This document shows positions 1 through 5,123 of a DNA stretch of 5,123 nucleotides, one piece after another (the stretch's first letter is position 1; the number at the start of each line of letters is the position of its first letter). The translations under genes were made by a program, and so were the position numbers. Origin of the DNA: an uncultured Desulfomonile sp. (lineage in GTDB: Bacteria; Desulfobacterota; Desulfomonilia; Desulfomonilales; Desulfomonilaceae); NCBI GenBank assembly GCA_903920415.1, contig CAIXMD010000128.1, forward strand, positions 1 to 5,123. Direction: 5' to 3'. The notes beneath the pieces were generated by a model. It saw only the letters and a program-made list of their open reading frames with translations, was not told the origin of the DNA and ran no database searches.

Positions 1-35
1 CACGAACAGCAAAGGCTGACGCGACAAAGAAATAG
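1..35 (+). CDS. possible 3' end of a plus-strand gene cut by the window edge
   Basis: In the third plus frame the first bases read RTAKADATKK and then a TAG stop at 33-35. An Ala/Lys-rich, charged tail is a common way for a bacterial protein to end, and a terminator-like hairpin begins about ten bases after the stop. These two facts are the only support. Ten codons are too few to name a family, and the frame could be open by chance. If it is real, the gene is convergent with panCD. Sequence to the left of the window would settle it. Confidence 0.25.
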   Translation, partial: RTAKADATKK

Positions 36-43
36 GGAGCCGG

Positions 44-82
44 AAAGCTTAGGCCGACGGCCTCAAGTTCTTATTGTTTTTT
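44..82 (+). terminator. intrinsic terminator-like hairpin with T-rich tail
   Basis: AGGCC-GAC-GGCCT at 51-63 forms a GC-rich stem. It is extended by CTT (48-50) pairing with AAG (65-67) across a one-base bulge. A T-rich stretch follows, ending in seven Ts at 77-83. On the plus strand this fits a Rho-independent terminator for a gene ending to the left, possibly the frame that stops at 35. The T-run starts several bases after the stem, so it is not an ideal example. On the minus strand the stem is not followed by a T-run, so it is a poor candidate for ending panCD. Confidence 0.5.
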
Positions 83-152
83 TCAATTTCAAACTCGATT
101 AACATTTTATCTTCTTATCTCAGTCTCTTAACCCCCACTGATCACTATACCC

Positions 153-301
153 ACGGGGGAAAATCCGGTTCAAAGGGGGAATTTAAATTATCATATGAAC
201 TGCTAGAGGAAGAGTGTAAAGAGAGGGGGTTTGGGGGTAGCTTCCCCCGCTCGCTTATCTAAAGGCCGATGAAGCATGCCCCCGGGCCACCTTTCCCCCG
301 T
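153..301. repeat. nested inverted repeats made of G5/C5 tracts, intergenic
   Basis: This gene-poor stretch contains four G5 tracts (155, 175, 225, 233) and three C5 tracts (244, 279, 295), with a fourth C5 just outside at 132. They are arranged symmetrically. ACGGGGGAAA at 153-162 is the exact reverse complement of TTTCCCCCGT at 292-301. Inside it, GGGGGAA at 175-181 is the exact reverse complement of TTCCCCC at 242-248. A local near-palindrome, GGGGG-TAGCTT-CCCCC, sits at 233-248. The whole could fold as one long imperfect hairpin in DNA or RNA. It resembles a small non-coding palindromic repeat and lies where panCD transcripts would end. Open frames across it (for example from a TTG at 74) have no SD or family resemblance, and I do not call a gene here. 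Confidence 0.55.
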
Positions 302-331
302 AAGTGCCAGAGGATCACCTATGTTACCAAT

Positions 332-688
332 TCAATCCTTCTTCACTATTTTGTTCTTGTAATCCACAAAGACGTTTCGGGATTTGTGGACGGCGCATTC
401 TGAATTTTCCATAACTACGTAAGAACAGATAATTACCAGGTCCTTTACGGAAACTTTTCTGGCCGCAGCGCCATTCAGGCATATTACCCCGGTGCCCGGT
501 TTGCCTCTGATTACGTACGTGGCAAATCTCTCCCCATTGGACACGTTGTAAATTTGGACTTGTTCATACTCGAGGATGTCTGCAGCTTCCAGTAAGATCG
601 AATCAATGGTGATGCTGCCTTCATAATCTATACAGGCCTCGGTCACGGTTGCCCTGTGTATCTTGGATTTTAGCATTGTCCGCAACAT
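332..688 (-). CDS. panD: aspartate 1-decarboxylase (pyruvoyl-dependent)
   Basis: PanD removes the alpha-carboxyl group of L-aspartate to give beta-alanine for cytosolic pantothenate synthesis. The 118-residue product is close to the usual 115-130 and aligns end to end with the family. The self-cleavage site G24-S25 lies in the motif YEGS. Cleavage there yields a short beta chain and an alpha chain whose N-terminal Ser25 becomes the pyruvoyl group. Residues K9, H11, Y22, R54, T57, Y58 and N72 followed by GAAA (73-76) sit at the family's active-site positions. The start is secure: AGGAGG (700-695) lies six bases before the ATG. The gene is 74 bp downstream of panC on the same strand and is probably co-transcribed with it. 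Nothing suggests damage. Confidence 0.97.
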   Translation of the reverse strand: MLRTMLKSKIHRATVTEACIDYEGSITIDSILLEAADILEYEQVQIYNVSNGERFATYVIRGKPGTGVICLNGAAARKVSVKDLVIICSYVVMENSECAVHKSRNVFVDYKNKIVKKD

Positions 689-694
689 GTCTCT

Positions 695-700
695 CCTCCT
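695..700 (-). promoter_or_regulatory. panD Shine-Dalgarno
   Basis: AGGAGG with six bases to the ATG at 688. This is the strongest ribosome-binding site in the window. It gives panD its own efficient initiation even though it is the second gene, in contrast to the weak site before panC. Confidence 0.85.
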
Positions 701-762
701 GCGAAATAAAATTGCGGTTTTGTTGAAGAAGTTTGCACCGAGAACCAGACGAATCAGGTATC

Positions 763-1614
763 TCAGGCACGGCCCTCAAACAGCATGTTGTCGATGAGTC
801 TCGTTTTACCTATGCGAACCGCCAATACTGCCAAACAGCTTTCATCCACCACGTTCAAGTCCTCGAGAGTTTCAGGGTGAACAAGGCTTATGTAATCCGG
901 ATCGGCATCAGGCTCTCTGATTATCCGGCCCGACATGGCCTCAATATATTTCATGGGCTCTTTCTCACCGTTTCTGAATAACTCACCGGAAATCTGCAAA
1001 GCCTGGAATAGGCAAACAGCTTGCGCCCTTTCTGCCGGGGCTAGGTAAGAATTGCGAGAACTCATGGCCAGACCGTCATCCTCACGCAGGGTTGGACACG
1101 ACACTATACGGACGTCAAGATTCAGGTCCTTTACCATGCTCCGAATTACTTGAAGTTGCTGGTAGTCCTTGGCGCCAAAATAGGCCGAGGAGGGGTAGAC
1201 CATATTGAAGAGCTTGAGAACAACAGTGGCCACTCCTCTGAAATGCCCCGGTCGTGATTTGCCGCAAAGAGGCTTGGAAACCCTTTCGACATCAACATAA
1301 GTCTGGAACTCATGATTGTAGACGTCTTGTGTTTCTGGCATGAACAGAACATCTACTTCGGCCTGTCGGCACTTGAGAGAATCGGATTCAGGATCTCTTG
1401 GGTAACTGCCAAAATCTTCGTTCCGCCCGAACTGCGTCGGGTTGACAAAGATGCTGGCAATAACTCGGCTATTTTCTGAACGGGCGCGGCGCATAAGGCC
1501 GAGGTGCCCCTCGTGGAGATAACCCATGGTAGGAACAAATCCGATTGTCTCCCCCCGGGTAATCTGGGCCCTGGACCACTCTTTCATCTGTGCTAATGAA
1601 CGAAACGTCTCCAT
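763..1614 (-). CDS. panC: pantothenate synthetase (pantoate--beta-alanine ligase)
   Basis: PanC condenses pantoate with beta-alanine using ATP, through a pantoyl-adenylate intermediate, to give pantothenate in the cytosol. From the ATG at 1614 the product has 283 residues, the usual family length. The nucleotidyltransferase signatures are present: PTMGYLHEGH (28-37, with the HxGH motif at 34-37), IFVNPTQF (55-62), KSRPGHFRGV (119-128), FGAKDYQQL (146-154) and the KMSKS-like MSSRN (184-188). An in-frame ATG at 1662 would add 16 residues. Family members normally start a few residues before the equivalent of FRSLAQMKEW, so I chose 1614. The site before 1614 (GGAAAA) is weak, while a GGAGG lies 13 bases before 1662, so the longer form cannot be excluded. 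A terminator-like hairpin lies between the two starts. panD follows on the same strand; no panB is in the window. Confidence 0.95.
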   Translation of the reverse strand: METFRSLAQMKEWSRAQITRGETIGFVPTMGYLHEGHLGLMRRARSENSRVIASIFVNPTQFGRNEDFGSYPRDPESDSLKCRQAEVDVLFMPETQDVYNHEFQTYVDVERVSKPLCGKSRPGHFRGVATVVLKLFNMVYPSSAYFGAKDYQQLQVIRSMVKDLNLDVRIVSCPTLREDDGLAMSSRNSYLAPAERAQAVCLFQALQISGELFRNGEKEPMKYIEAMSGRIIREPDADPDYISLVHPETLEDLNVVDESCLAVLAVRIGKTRLIDNMLFEGRA

Positions 1615-1626
1615 AGCAAATTTTCC

Positions 1627-1659
1627 AAAAAAAAAACCTTCCGGTCGGAAGGCGTTTTT
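1627..1659 (-). terminator. terminator/attenuator-like hairpin with T10 in the panC leader
   Basis: Read on the minus strand, five As (1659-1655) and CG lead into the stem CCTTCC-GACC-GGAAGG (1652-1637), followed at once by ten Ts (1636-1627). The stem has six GC-rich pairs and a four-base loop, and the closing G-C of the loop could add a seventh. An A-tract, stem and long U-tract are the full layout of an intrinsic terminator. It ends 12 bases before the panC ATG at 1614 and no minus-strand gene lies upstream, so it does not end another gene. It most likely acts conditionally on panCD transcription. That role is inferred; the structure itself is plain in the sequence. Read the other way, a shorter T5 follows, giving weaker termination on the plus strand. 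Confidence 0.65.
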
Positions 1660-1740
1660 CATCCACTCTTTGCGTCCTCCCGTCCCGGTCCAATGGATCC
1701 AGGCGGTATATTTTTGGTCAACAACACAAATAAAGGTTCC

Positions 1741-1764
1741 AGGTCGTTAGATAACTCTAGACCT
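1741..1764. promoter_or_regulatory. 24-nt dyad at the predicted panCD transcription start
   Basis: AGGTC (1741-1745) and TAGA (1748-1751) are mirrored by TCTA (1756-1759) and GACCT (1760-1764), around a TAAC loop with a two-base bulge. That gives nine pairs in 24 bases. The dyad begins about eight bases downstream of the predicted minus-strand -10 box. It could be a repressor operator at the start site, or a 5'-end hairpin in the mRNA that affects stability or folding of the leader. The sequence does not decide between these, and I do not recognise it as the site of a known regulator. Confidence 0.4.
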
Positions 1765-1771
1765 TAACAAA

Positions 1772-1799
1772 ACTATAACGAAAAATTTTCTTAGGTCAA
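1772..1799 (-). promoter_or_regulatory. predicted sigma70-type promoter for panCD
   Basis: On the minus strand TTGACC (1799-1794) and TATAGT (1777-1772) match the -35 and -10 consensus at five of six bases each, with a 16-base spacer that is AT-rich. Upstream lies AT-rich DNA with a nine-base A-tract (1818-1826), which may help RNA polymerase binding or bend the DNA. The predicted start is near 1765, giving a 5' leader of about 150 nt before panC. That leader carries the dyad at 1741-1764 and the terminator-like hairpin at 1627-1659. No other minus-strand promoter of comparable quality is visible in the divergent region. I found no convincing promoter for the plus-strand gene at 1922. Confidence 0.6.
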
Positions 1800-1921
1800 G
1801 AGTAAATCCCTATCTGGAAAAAAAAATTCTATCAAAATTTTAGCTCGGGGACTATTGAGCATAATCACGGTTCGGGAAAACCGCGCTTTACCCCAAAATT
1901 GATAAGTGCTAAAAAGCTATT

Positions 1922-3067
1922 ATGAAACCGTTTGTTGCGATCAGAAAGTGTGACGACTACCTCCCTCTCCAGTTGGGCAATGCCCTTAAAAATGCCATAG
2001 ATGATCTTGGGGGAATCAGCTCGTTTGTTAAACGTGGAGACCGGGTTCTCCTGAAACCGAACCTACTCAAATCCGCCGGTCCACAATCAGCGGTTGTAAC
2101 CCACCCTGCTTTTGTGGAGGCCGTTGCCTCAATGGTACTGGACTGTGGGGCGTTGGTATTCATTGGGGACAGTCCACCGTTGGGAAATCTTCCCAAATTA
2201 CTGTCAAAATGCGGTTATGACACGTTTATGAAAAGAATGGGGATTCAGGCAGTGCCCTTCTCGGAAAAGATTTCCCTGGATTTCCCTGAAGGAAAACTTT
2301 TCCGGCGCATTGACCTGGCACGTGAGGTTTTCGAATTTGATTCCGTATTAAACCTGCCCAAGCTGAAAACCCATTGCCAGATGGTCCTGACTTTGGCGGT
2401 AAAAAACCTTTTTGGAACAGTAATCGGTACGGATAAAGCGTCGTGGCATTTGCGCGCGGGAAAAGATTTCGATAGCTTTGCGACAGTACTGATTCAGATT
2501 TTTGACAAGGTTCGGCCTGCTCTTAATATCATAGATGGGATCCTTGCCATGGAGGGTAATGGCCCGAATAGTGGTGAACCTCGCCATGTTGGCATCATAG
2601 GGGCCTCTGTGGATCCCGTGGCTCTTGACTCGATAATTTGCGGACTGGTGGGATTCCCCGTAGATGCTCTCCGTACCTGTGTCATCGGACAAACTCTGGG
2701 CTTAGGGATAGCGGAAATCGCTGGGATCACCCAGGTAGGTGACAAGCTTGAAGGTTTTCCTTTAAATGACTTCAAAGCGCCTAAGTCAATGACCGTGATG
2801 TGGAACCTTTCCAACAGGAACCCGGTCCGGAGATTCCTTGAAAACCATATGATCACCAGGCCACACATTGATTCATCCGCTTGCCGAAATTGCGGAATCT
2901 GTCTCACGCATTGTCCACCCAAAGCAATCAGCGAAAAAAACGGTATGACGGTTATAGATCGTGGGAAGTGTATCTCGTGCTTCTGCTGCCACGAGTTATG
3001 TTCAAACGACGCTGTGCGTATTGTCCAGCCTTTCCTGGGCAGGTTCTTCAATTCCATCAGCCGTTGA
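1922..3067 (+). CDS. DUF362 protein with C-terminal 2x[4Fe-4S] ferredoxin domain
   Basis: The 381-residue soluble protein has no signal peptide or membrane segment. Residues 1 to about 290 match the DUF362 family, whose reaction is not established. Its landmarks are VAIRKCDDY near the start, VLLKPNLL (42-49), VLNLPKLKTH (142-151), AVKNLFG (159-165), and a DPVALD segment in the second half. Residues 321-360 form a bacterial ferredoxin-like domain. C321, C324, C327 and C331-P make one CxxCxxCxxxCP cluster; C350, C353, C356 and C360 make a second, with an extra Cys at 355. Two [4Fe-4S] clusters and an electron-transfer role are therefore likely, but partner and substrate are unknown. The ATG at 1922 is the only reasonable start, as the family's N-terminal strand begins there, although no good SD precedes it. 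An RqcH gene follows after 46 nt and is probably co-transcribed. Confidence 0.9.
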   Translation: MKPFVAIRKCDDYLPLQLGNALKNAIDDLGGISSFVKRGDRVLLKPNLLKSAGPQSAVVTHPAFVEAVASMVLDCGALVFIGDSPPLGNLPKLLSKCGYDTFMKRMGIQAVPFSEKISLDFPEGKLFRRIDLAREVFEFDSVLNLPKLKTHCQMVLTLAVKNLFGTVIGTDKASWHLRAGKDFDSFATVLIQIFDKVRPALNIIDGILAMEGNGPNSGEPRHVGIIGASVDPVALDSIICGLVGFPVDALRTCVIGQTLGLGIAEIAGITQVGDKLEGFPLNDFKAPKSMTVMWNLSNRNPVRRFLENHMITRPHIDSSACRNCGICLTHCPPKAISEKNGMTVIDRGKCISCFCCHELCSNDAVRIVQPFLGRFFNSISR

Positions 3068-3104
3068 AAAAAGCAGGGATTAGCACTTGTTCGTTTAACA
3101 TGGC

Positions 3105-3109
3105 GGGAG
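3105..3109 (+). promoter_or_regulatory. Shine-Dalgarno for the RqcH gene
   Basis: GGGAG lies four bases before the ATG at 3114 and fixes that start. Another ATG at 3100 is out of frame and has no SD, so it is not used. The site lies in a 46-nt gap with no hairpin or T-run, consistent with readthrough from the DUF362 gene. Confidence 0.6.
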
Positions 3110-3113
3110 ACCC

Positions 3114-4661
3114 ATGGACCTGGCGATTCTTCAGAAAGTGGCTCTTGAGCTAAACGAAATTCTCCCCGGCGGGTTCATCAACAAGATCCACCAGCCGTTA
3201 CCTCGCGAGATAGTCCTGCGAATAAGGGTCCTGGGTGGCGGGGAAAAAATGCTGGTCTTAAGCTCGGACCCAAAGCTCGGTCGTATTCATCTGATCGACC
3301 TCAAGATCCCTAATCCTCCCAGACCTCCAAGATTTTGCGCTTTTTTGAGAGCCCATCTCCAGGGGGGAAGAATTATTGAAGTCAAGCCTGCCGACAATGA
3401 CCGCATTGTTACCATAAGAGCACTACGGGGTCACGAAGAAAACCTTGTCGAGAGAAACCTCGTTTTGGAGCTTCTCGGGAGAGATTCCAACATACTCCTC
3501 ATTGACAGGTCCTCGAATCTGATTATGGACTGCCTCCATCGTATCCCGGAAAAAAAGACCGGGAGGAGAATTGTATTGCCGGGCTGCCACTACTCACCGC
3601 CGCCCGAACGAGTAAGGCCAGCTGTTCCCTCTGATTTTAAGCACACCGAAATGGGACACATTCAACCTGCTATAAGCACTGGAACGGATGGGCAAAGGCG
3701 CTTGGCTCTCCGAGTGGTTTCCCCTAAAGATATTACCTTCAGCACAATGAATGGAGCAGCAGACGCCTTTTTCAGACCAGTGTTGCAATCGGGGATTCTT
3801 GACGCACTTAAGAAGCAAGTGGCTGGACCACTAAAAACAAGAATTCGCTCGCTTGAACGCCGAACCATGAAAATTGAAACAGACAGGAACAGACTACTAC
3901 TACTTGCCGCTCTCCAGGAAGGAGGAGAATTGCTGAAGGCCAATTTGACCACTGTGAAGAAAGGAATGGAGAGTATAGATCTTCAGGATTGGAATTCCCA
4001 GAGTCTGAGGACCATAAAGCTGAACCCGGCTCTTGACGCAGTGGCAAACATGAATCGGATTTTTGCAAAGGCAGCTAAAGGCAGACGGGGAGAGCAATTC
4101 GTACAACAGCGGCTGCAGGATACCCTCGAAGAAAAGAGAGCGCTGGAAGACCTCCTTTTTTTCGTAGAAGAGTCTGCTAATCAGGCGGAACTGGAACGAC
4201 ACTTGCCGGAATTATCGCCCGCTGATGACAAGGGGAAGTCCGGACGTCTCACAAGAAAGAATCACGAGGCAGCTCGTGTGTCCAATCTGTTCCGTGAGTT
4301 TCGAACGCCATCGGGCAAGATAGTTTTGGTTGGGAAAAGCGGCAAGGGCAATGATTTCATCTTGATTAAAAAAGCTCGCAAGGGCGATCTTTGGCTACAC
4401 GCCAAGGGTTTCCCTGGAGCCCATGTTATCCTACCTCACAGTCCCGGAGGATCTGTCTGCAACAAGGACCTTAATTTCGCAGCAGGTTTGGCGGTTTATT
4501 TTTCCAAGGCACGGAAGAGGGGCAAAGTGGAGGTTATGGTGGCTGACGTCAAGGATGTACGAAGGGCCAAAGGGGCAATCCCCGGCCAAGTCTCGGTAAA
4601 GAGCTACAGGAGCATTCTTGCGGAAAGGCATAGCGATGCGGGGTGTAGCAACCTCTGCTGA
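3114..4661 (+). CDS. rqcH: RqcH/NFACT family ribosome-quality-control protein (Rqc2 homologue)
   Basis: RqcH binds stalled 50S subunits carrying peptidyl-tRNA, recruits tRNA-Ala and adds C-terminal alanine tails that mark the unfinished chain for degradation. The family was formerly annotated as fibronectin-binding protein (FbpA). The NFACT-N domain (about 1-165) has GGFINKIHQP (19-28), PPRFCAFLRAHLQGGRI (71-87) and the DR pair D96-R97, matching the D97/R98 of Bacillus subtilis RqcH needed for tailing. A charged, coiled-coil-like middle (about 235-375) contains GELLKANL. The NFACT-R domain (about 393-500) has the core GNDFILIKKARKGDLWLHAKGFPGAHVIL region and ends with the family's KGAIPGQVSV. 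At 515 residues it is shorter than the roughly 570 of B. subtilis. The shortfall lies at about 165-235, where I see no helix-hairpin-helix motif. The frame is intact. It follows the DUF362 gene and converges with bamD. Confidence 0.9.
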   Translation: MDLAILQKVALELNEILPGGFINKIHQPLPREIVLRIRVLGGGEKMLVLSSDPKLGRIHLIDLKIPNPPRPPRFCAFLRAHLQGGRIIEVKPADNDRIVTIRALRGHEENLVERNLVLELLGRDSNILLIDRSSNLIMDCLHRIPEKKTGRRIVLPGCHYSPPPERVRPAVPSDFKHTEMGHIQPAISTGTDGQRRLALRVVSPKDITFSTMNGAADAFFRPVLQSGILDALKKQVAGPLKTRIRSLERRTMKIETDRNRLLLLAALQEGGELLKANLTTVKKGMESIDLQDWNSQSLRTIKLNPALDAVANMNRIFAKAAKGRRGEQFVQQRLQDTLEEKRALEDLLFFVEESANQAELERHLPELSPADDKGKSGRLTRKNHEAARVSNLFREFRTPSGKIVLVGKSGKGNDFILIKKARKGDLWLHAKGFPGAHVILPHSPGGSVCNKDLNFAAGLAVYFSKARKRGKVEVMVADVKDVRRAKGAIPGQVSVKSYRSILAERHSDAGCSNLC

Positions 4662-4665
4662 TATC

Positions 4666-5123
4666 CTACTTGCCCTTCAGTTTCTTTATGAGTTCTTGGG
4701 CCTTATCGTCATACCCCATCTTGGGAAATTCTTCTAAAACTCTCTTGGCAGCCAGTCGAGCTGCCGTGTAGTTGCTTACGCTTAAATAGGTTTGCGCTTT
4801 ATAAATTTCCTTTTCTGCAAGCTTCTTTAAGCATTCCTTGACTTTCTCATCAGCCTTCTTGCCCCACTCTCCAGCGTTAGCGTCATCGGCGACCAGTTTG
4901 AAAGAATCAAGCGCAAGTTTTACTGCCCTACTATCAAGATCCATGTTCTTGATCTGGTTGAAGTAGCACATGGCTATCTGGAATTTAGCACGAGGCACTT
5001 CCTTCTCCGCAGGATAAAGTTCCACGAACTGGAGATATCGGGAAGCGGCCTTTTCATAGGAGCCCTGGTTAAAAGACGCATCAGCCAACTTCAGGTATAC
5101 TTCAGGGATCTTTTTGAAATCCG
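4666..5123 (-). CDS. bamD: BamD-like outer-membrane assembly lipoprotein, 5' end beyond window
   Basis: BamD is the essential TPR lipoprotein of the BAM complex, held on the periplasmic face of the outer membrane, where it works with BamA to insert beta-barrel proteins. The visible 152 residues are the C-terminal part of a protein normally about 240-280 long. The frame is open to the edge: residues DFKKIPEVYLK precede the first possible internal start, a TTG at 5088 that I do not use. TPR-type helices are seen in ADASFNQGSYEKAASRYLQFVELYP, then VPRAKFQIAMCYFNQI with the typical DLDSRAVKLALDSF segment, then KVKECLKKLAEKEIYKAQTYL and YTAARLAAKRVLEEFP. The VPxAxFxIAxCYFxQI...DxDxxxxxxALxxF pattern is characteristic of BamD rather than a generic TPR protein. 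The signal peptide and lipobox would lie off the right edge. The stop is four bases from the rqcH stop. Confidence 0.85.
   Translation of the reverse strand, partial: DFKKIPEVYLKLADASFNQGSYEKAASRYLQFVELYPAEKEVPRAKFQIAMCYFNQIKNMDLDSRAVKLALDSFKLVADDANAGEWGKKADEKVKECLKKLAEKEIYKAQTYLSVSNYTAARLAAKRVLEEFPKMGYDDKAQELIKKLKGK

Noticed and set aside
74..262. 62-codon plus-strand frame starting with TTG
   Set aside because: It has no SD and no family resemblance, begins inside the T-rich terminator tail, and its second half is made of the G5/C5 repeat element.
733..981. 82-codon plus-strand frame opposite the end of panC
   Set aside because: It lies almost entirely antisense to the well-supported panC and has no family resemblance; it is a shadow of that gene.
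1637..1652. Reading the panC leader as a known riboswitch
   Set aside because: I see only one strong stem and no conserved core of a riboswitch class that I recognise, so only an attenuator-like hairpin is claimed.
1868..1920. Plus-strand promoter and CGGTT/AACCG hairpin before the DUF362 gene
   Set aside because: TTTACC-17-TAAAAA matches the consensus poorly, and the five-pair hairpin at 1868-1883 is too short in this AT-rich context; a promoter must exist but I cannot place it.
2494..3057. 187-codon minus-strand frame opposite the DUF362 gene
   Set aside because: It is antisense to a gene with clear DUF362 and ferredoxin motifs, and its translation is Pro/Arg/Ser-rich with no domain; length alone is not support.
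1..5123. CRISPR array, insertion sequence, prophage or defence genes
   Set aside because: There are no regularly spaced direct repeats, transposase or phage proteins, and all long frames are explained by housekeeping or conserved families.

Overview
The window looks like chromosomal core DNA from a Gram-negative (diderm) bacterium. The BamD-type outer-membrane assembly lipoprotein implies an outer membrane. The combination of RqcH/NFACT, a DUF362-ferredoxin protein, panC-panD and G-tract-rich intergenic repeats suggests an anaerobic deltaproteobacterium (Desulfobacterota or Syntrophobacterota type). That placement is inferred from gene content and protein flavour, not from a database search.

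Layout, left to right. Positions 1-35 may hold the last codons of a plus-strand gene, followed by a terminator-like hairpin (44-82). Positions 83-331 have no convincing gene and hold a nested inverted-repeat element built from G5/C5 tracts. On the minus strand, panC (1614 to 763) and panD (688 to 332) form a short pantothenate operon. PanD makes beta-alanine from aspartate and PanC joins it to pantoate; panB is not visible here. A 307-bp divergent region (1615-1921) holds a good sigma70-like promoter reading toward panC, a 24-nt dyad just downstream of it, and, 22 nt before the panC start, a hairpin followed by ten Ts that looks like an intrinsic terminator. Any panC transcript from this region must cross that hairpin, so the leader has the architecture of an attenuator.

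On the plus strand, a DUF362 protein with a C-terminal 2x[4Fe-4S] ferredoxin domain (1922-3067) is followed 46 nt later by an RqcH/NFACT ribosome-quality-control protein (3114-4661), probably in the same transcript. The RqcH-like protein is compact and seems to lack a recognisable helix-hairpin-helix segment. It ends four bases before the stop codon of a convergent bamD-like gene, which runs off the right edge.

I see no CRISPR array, insertion sequence, phage gene, tRNA or rRNA. Most genes are ordinary housekeeping genes. The part most worth a second look is the panCD leader, followed by the reduced RqcH architecture and the G5/C5 repeat element.
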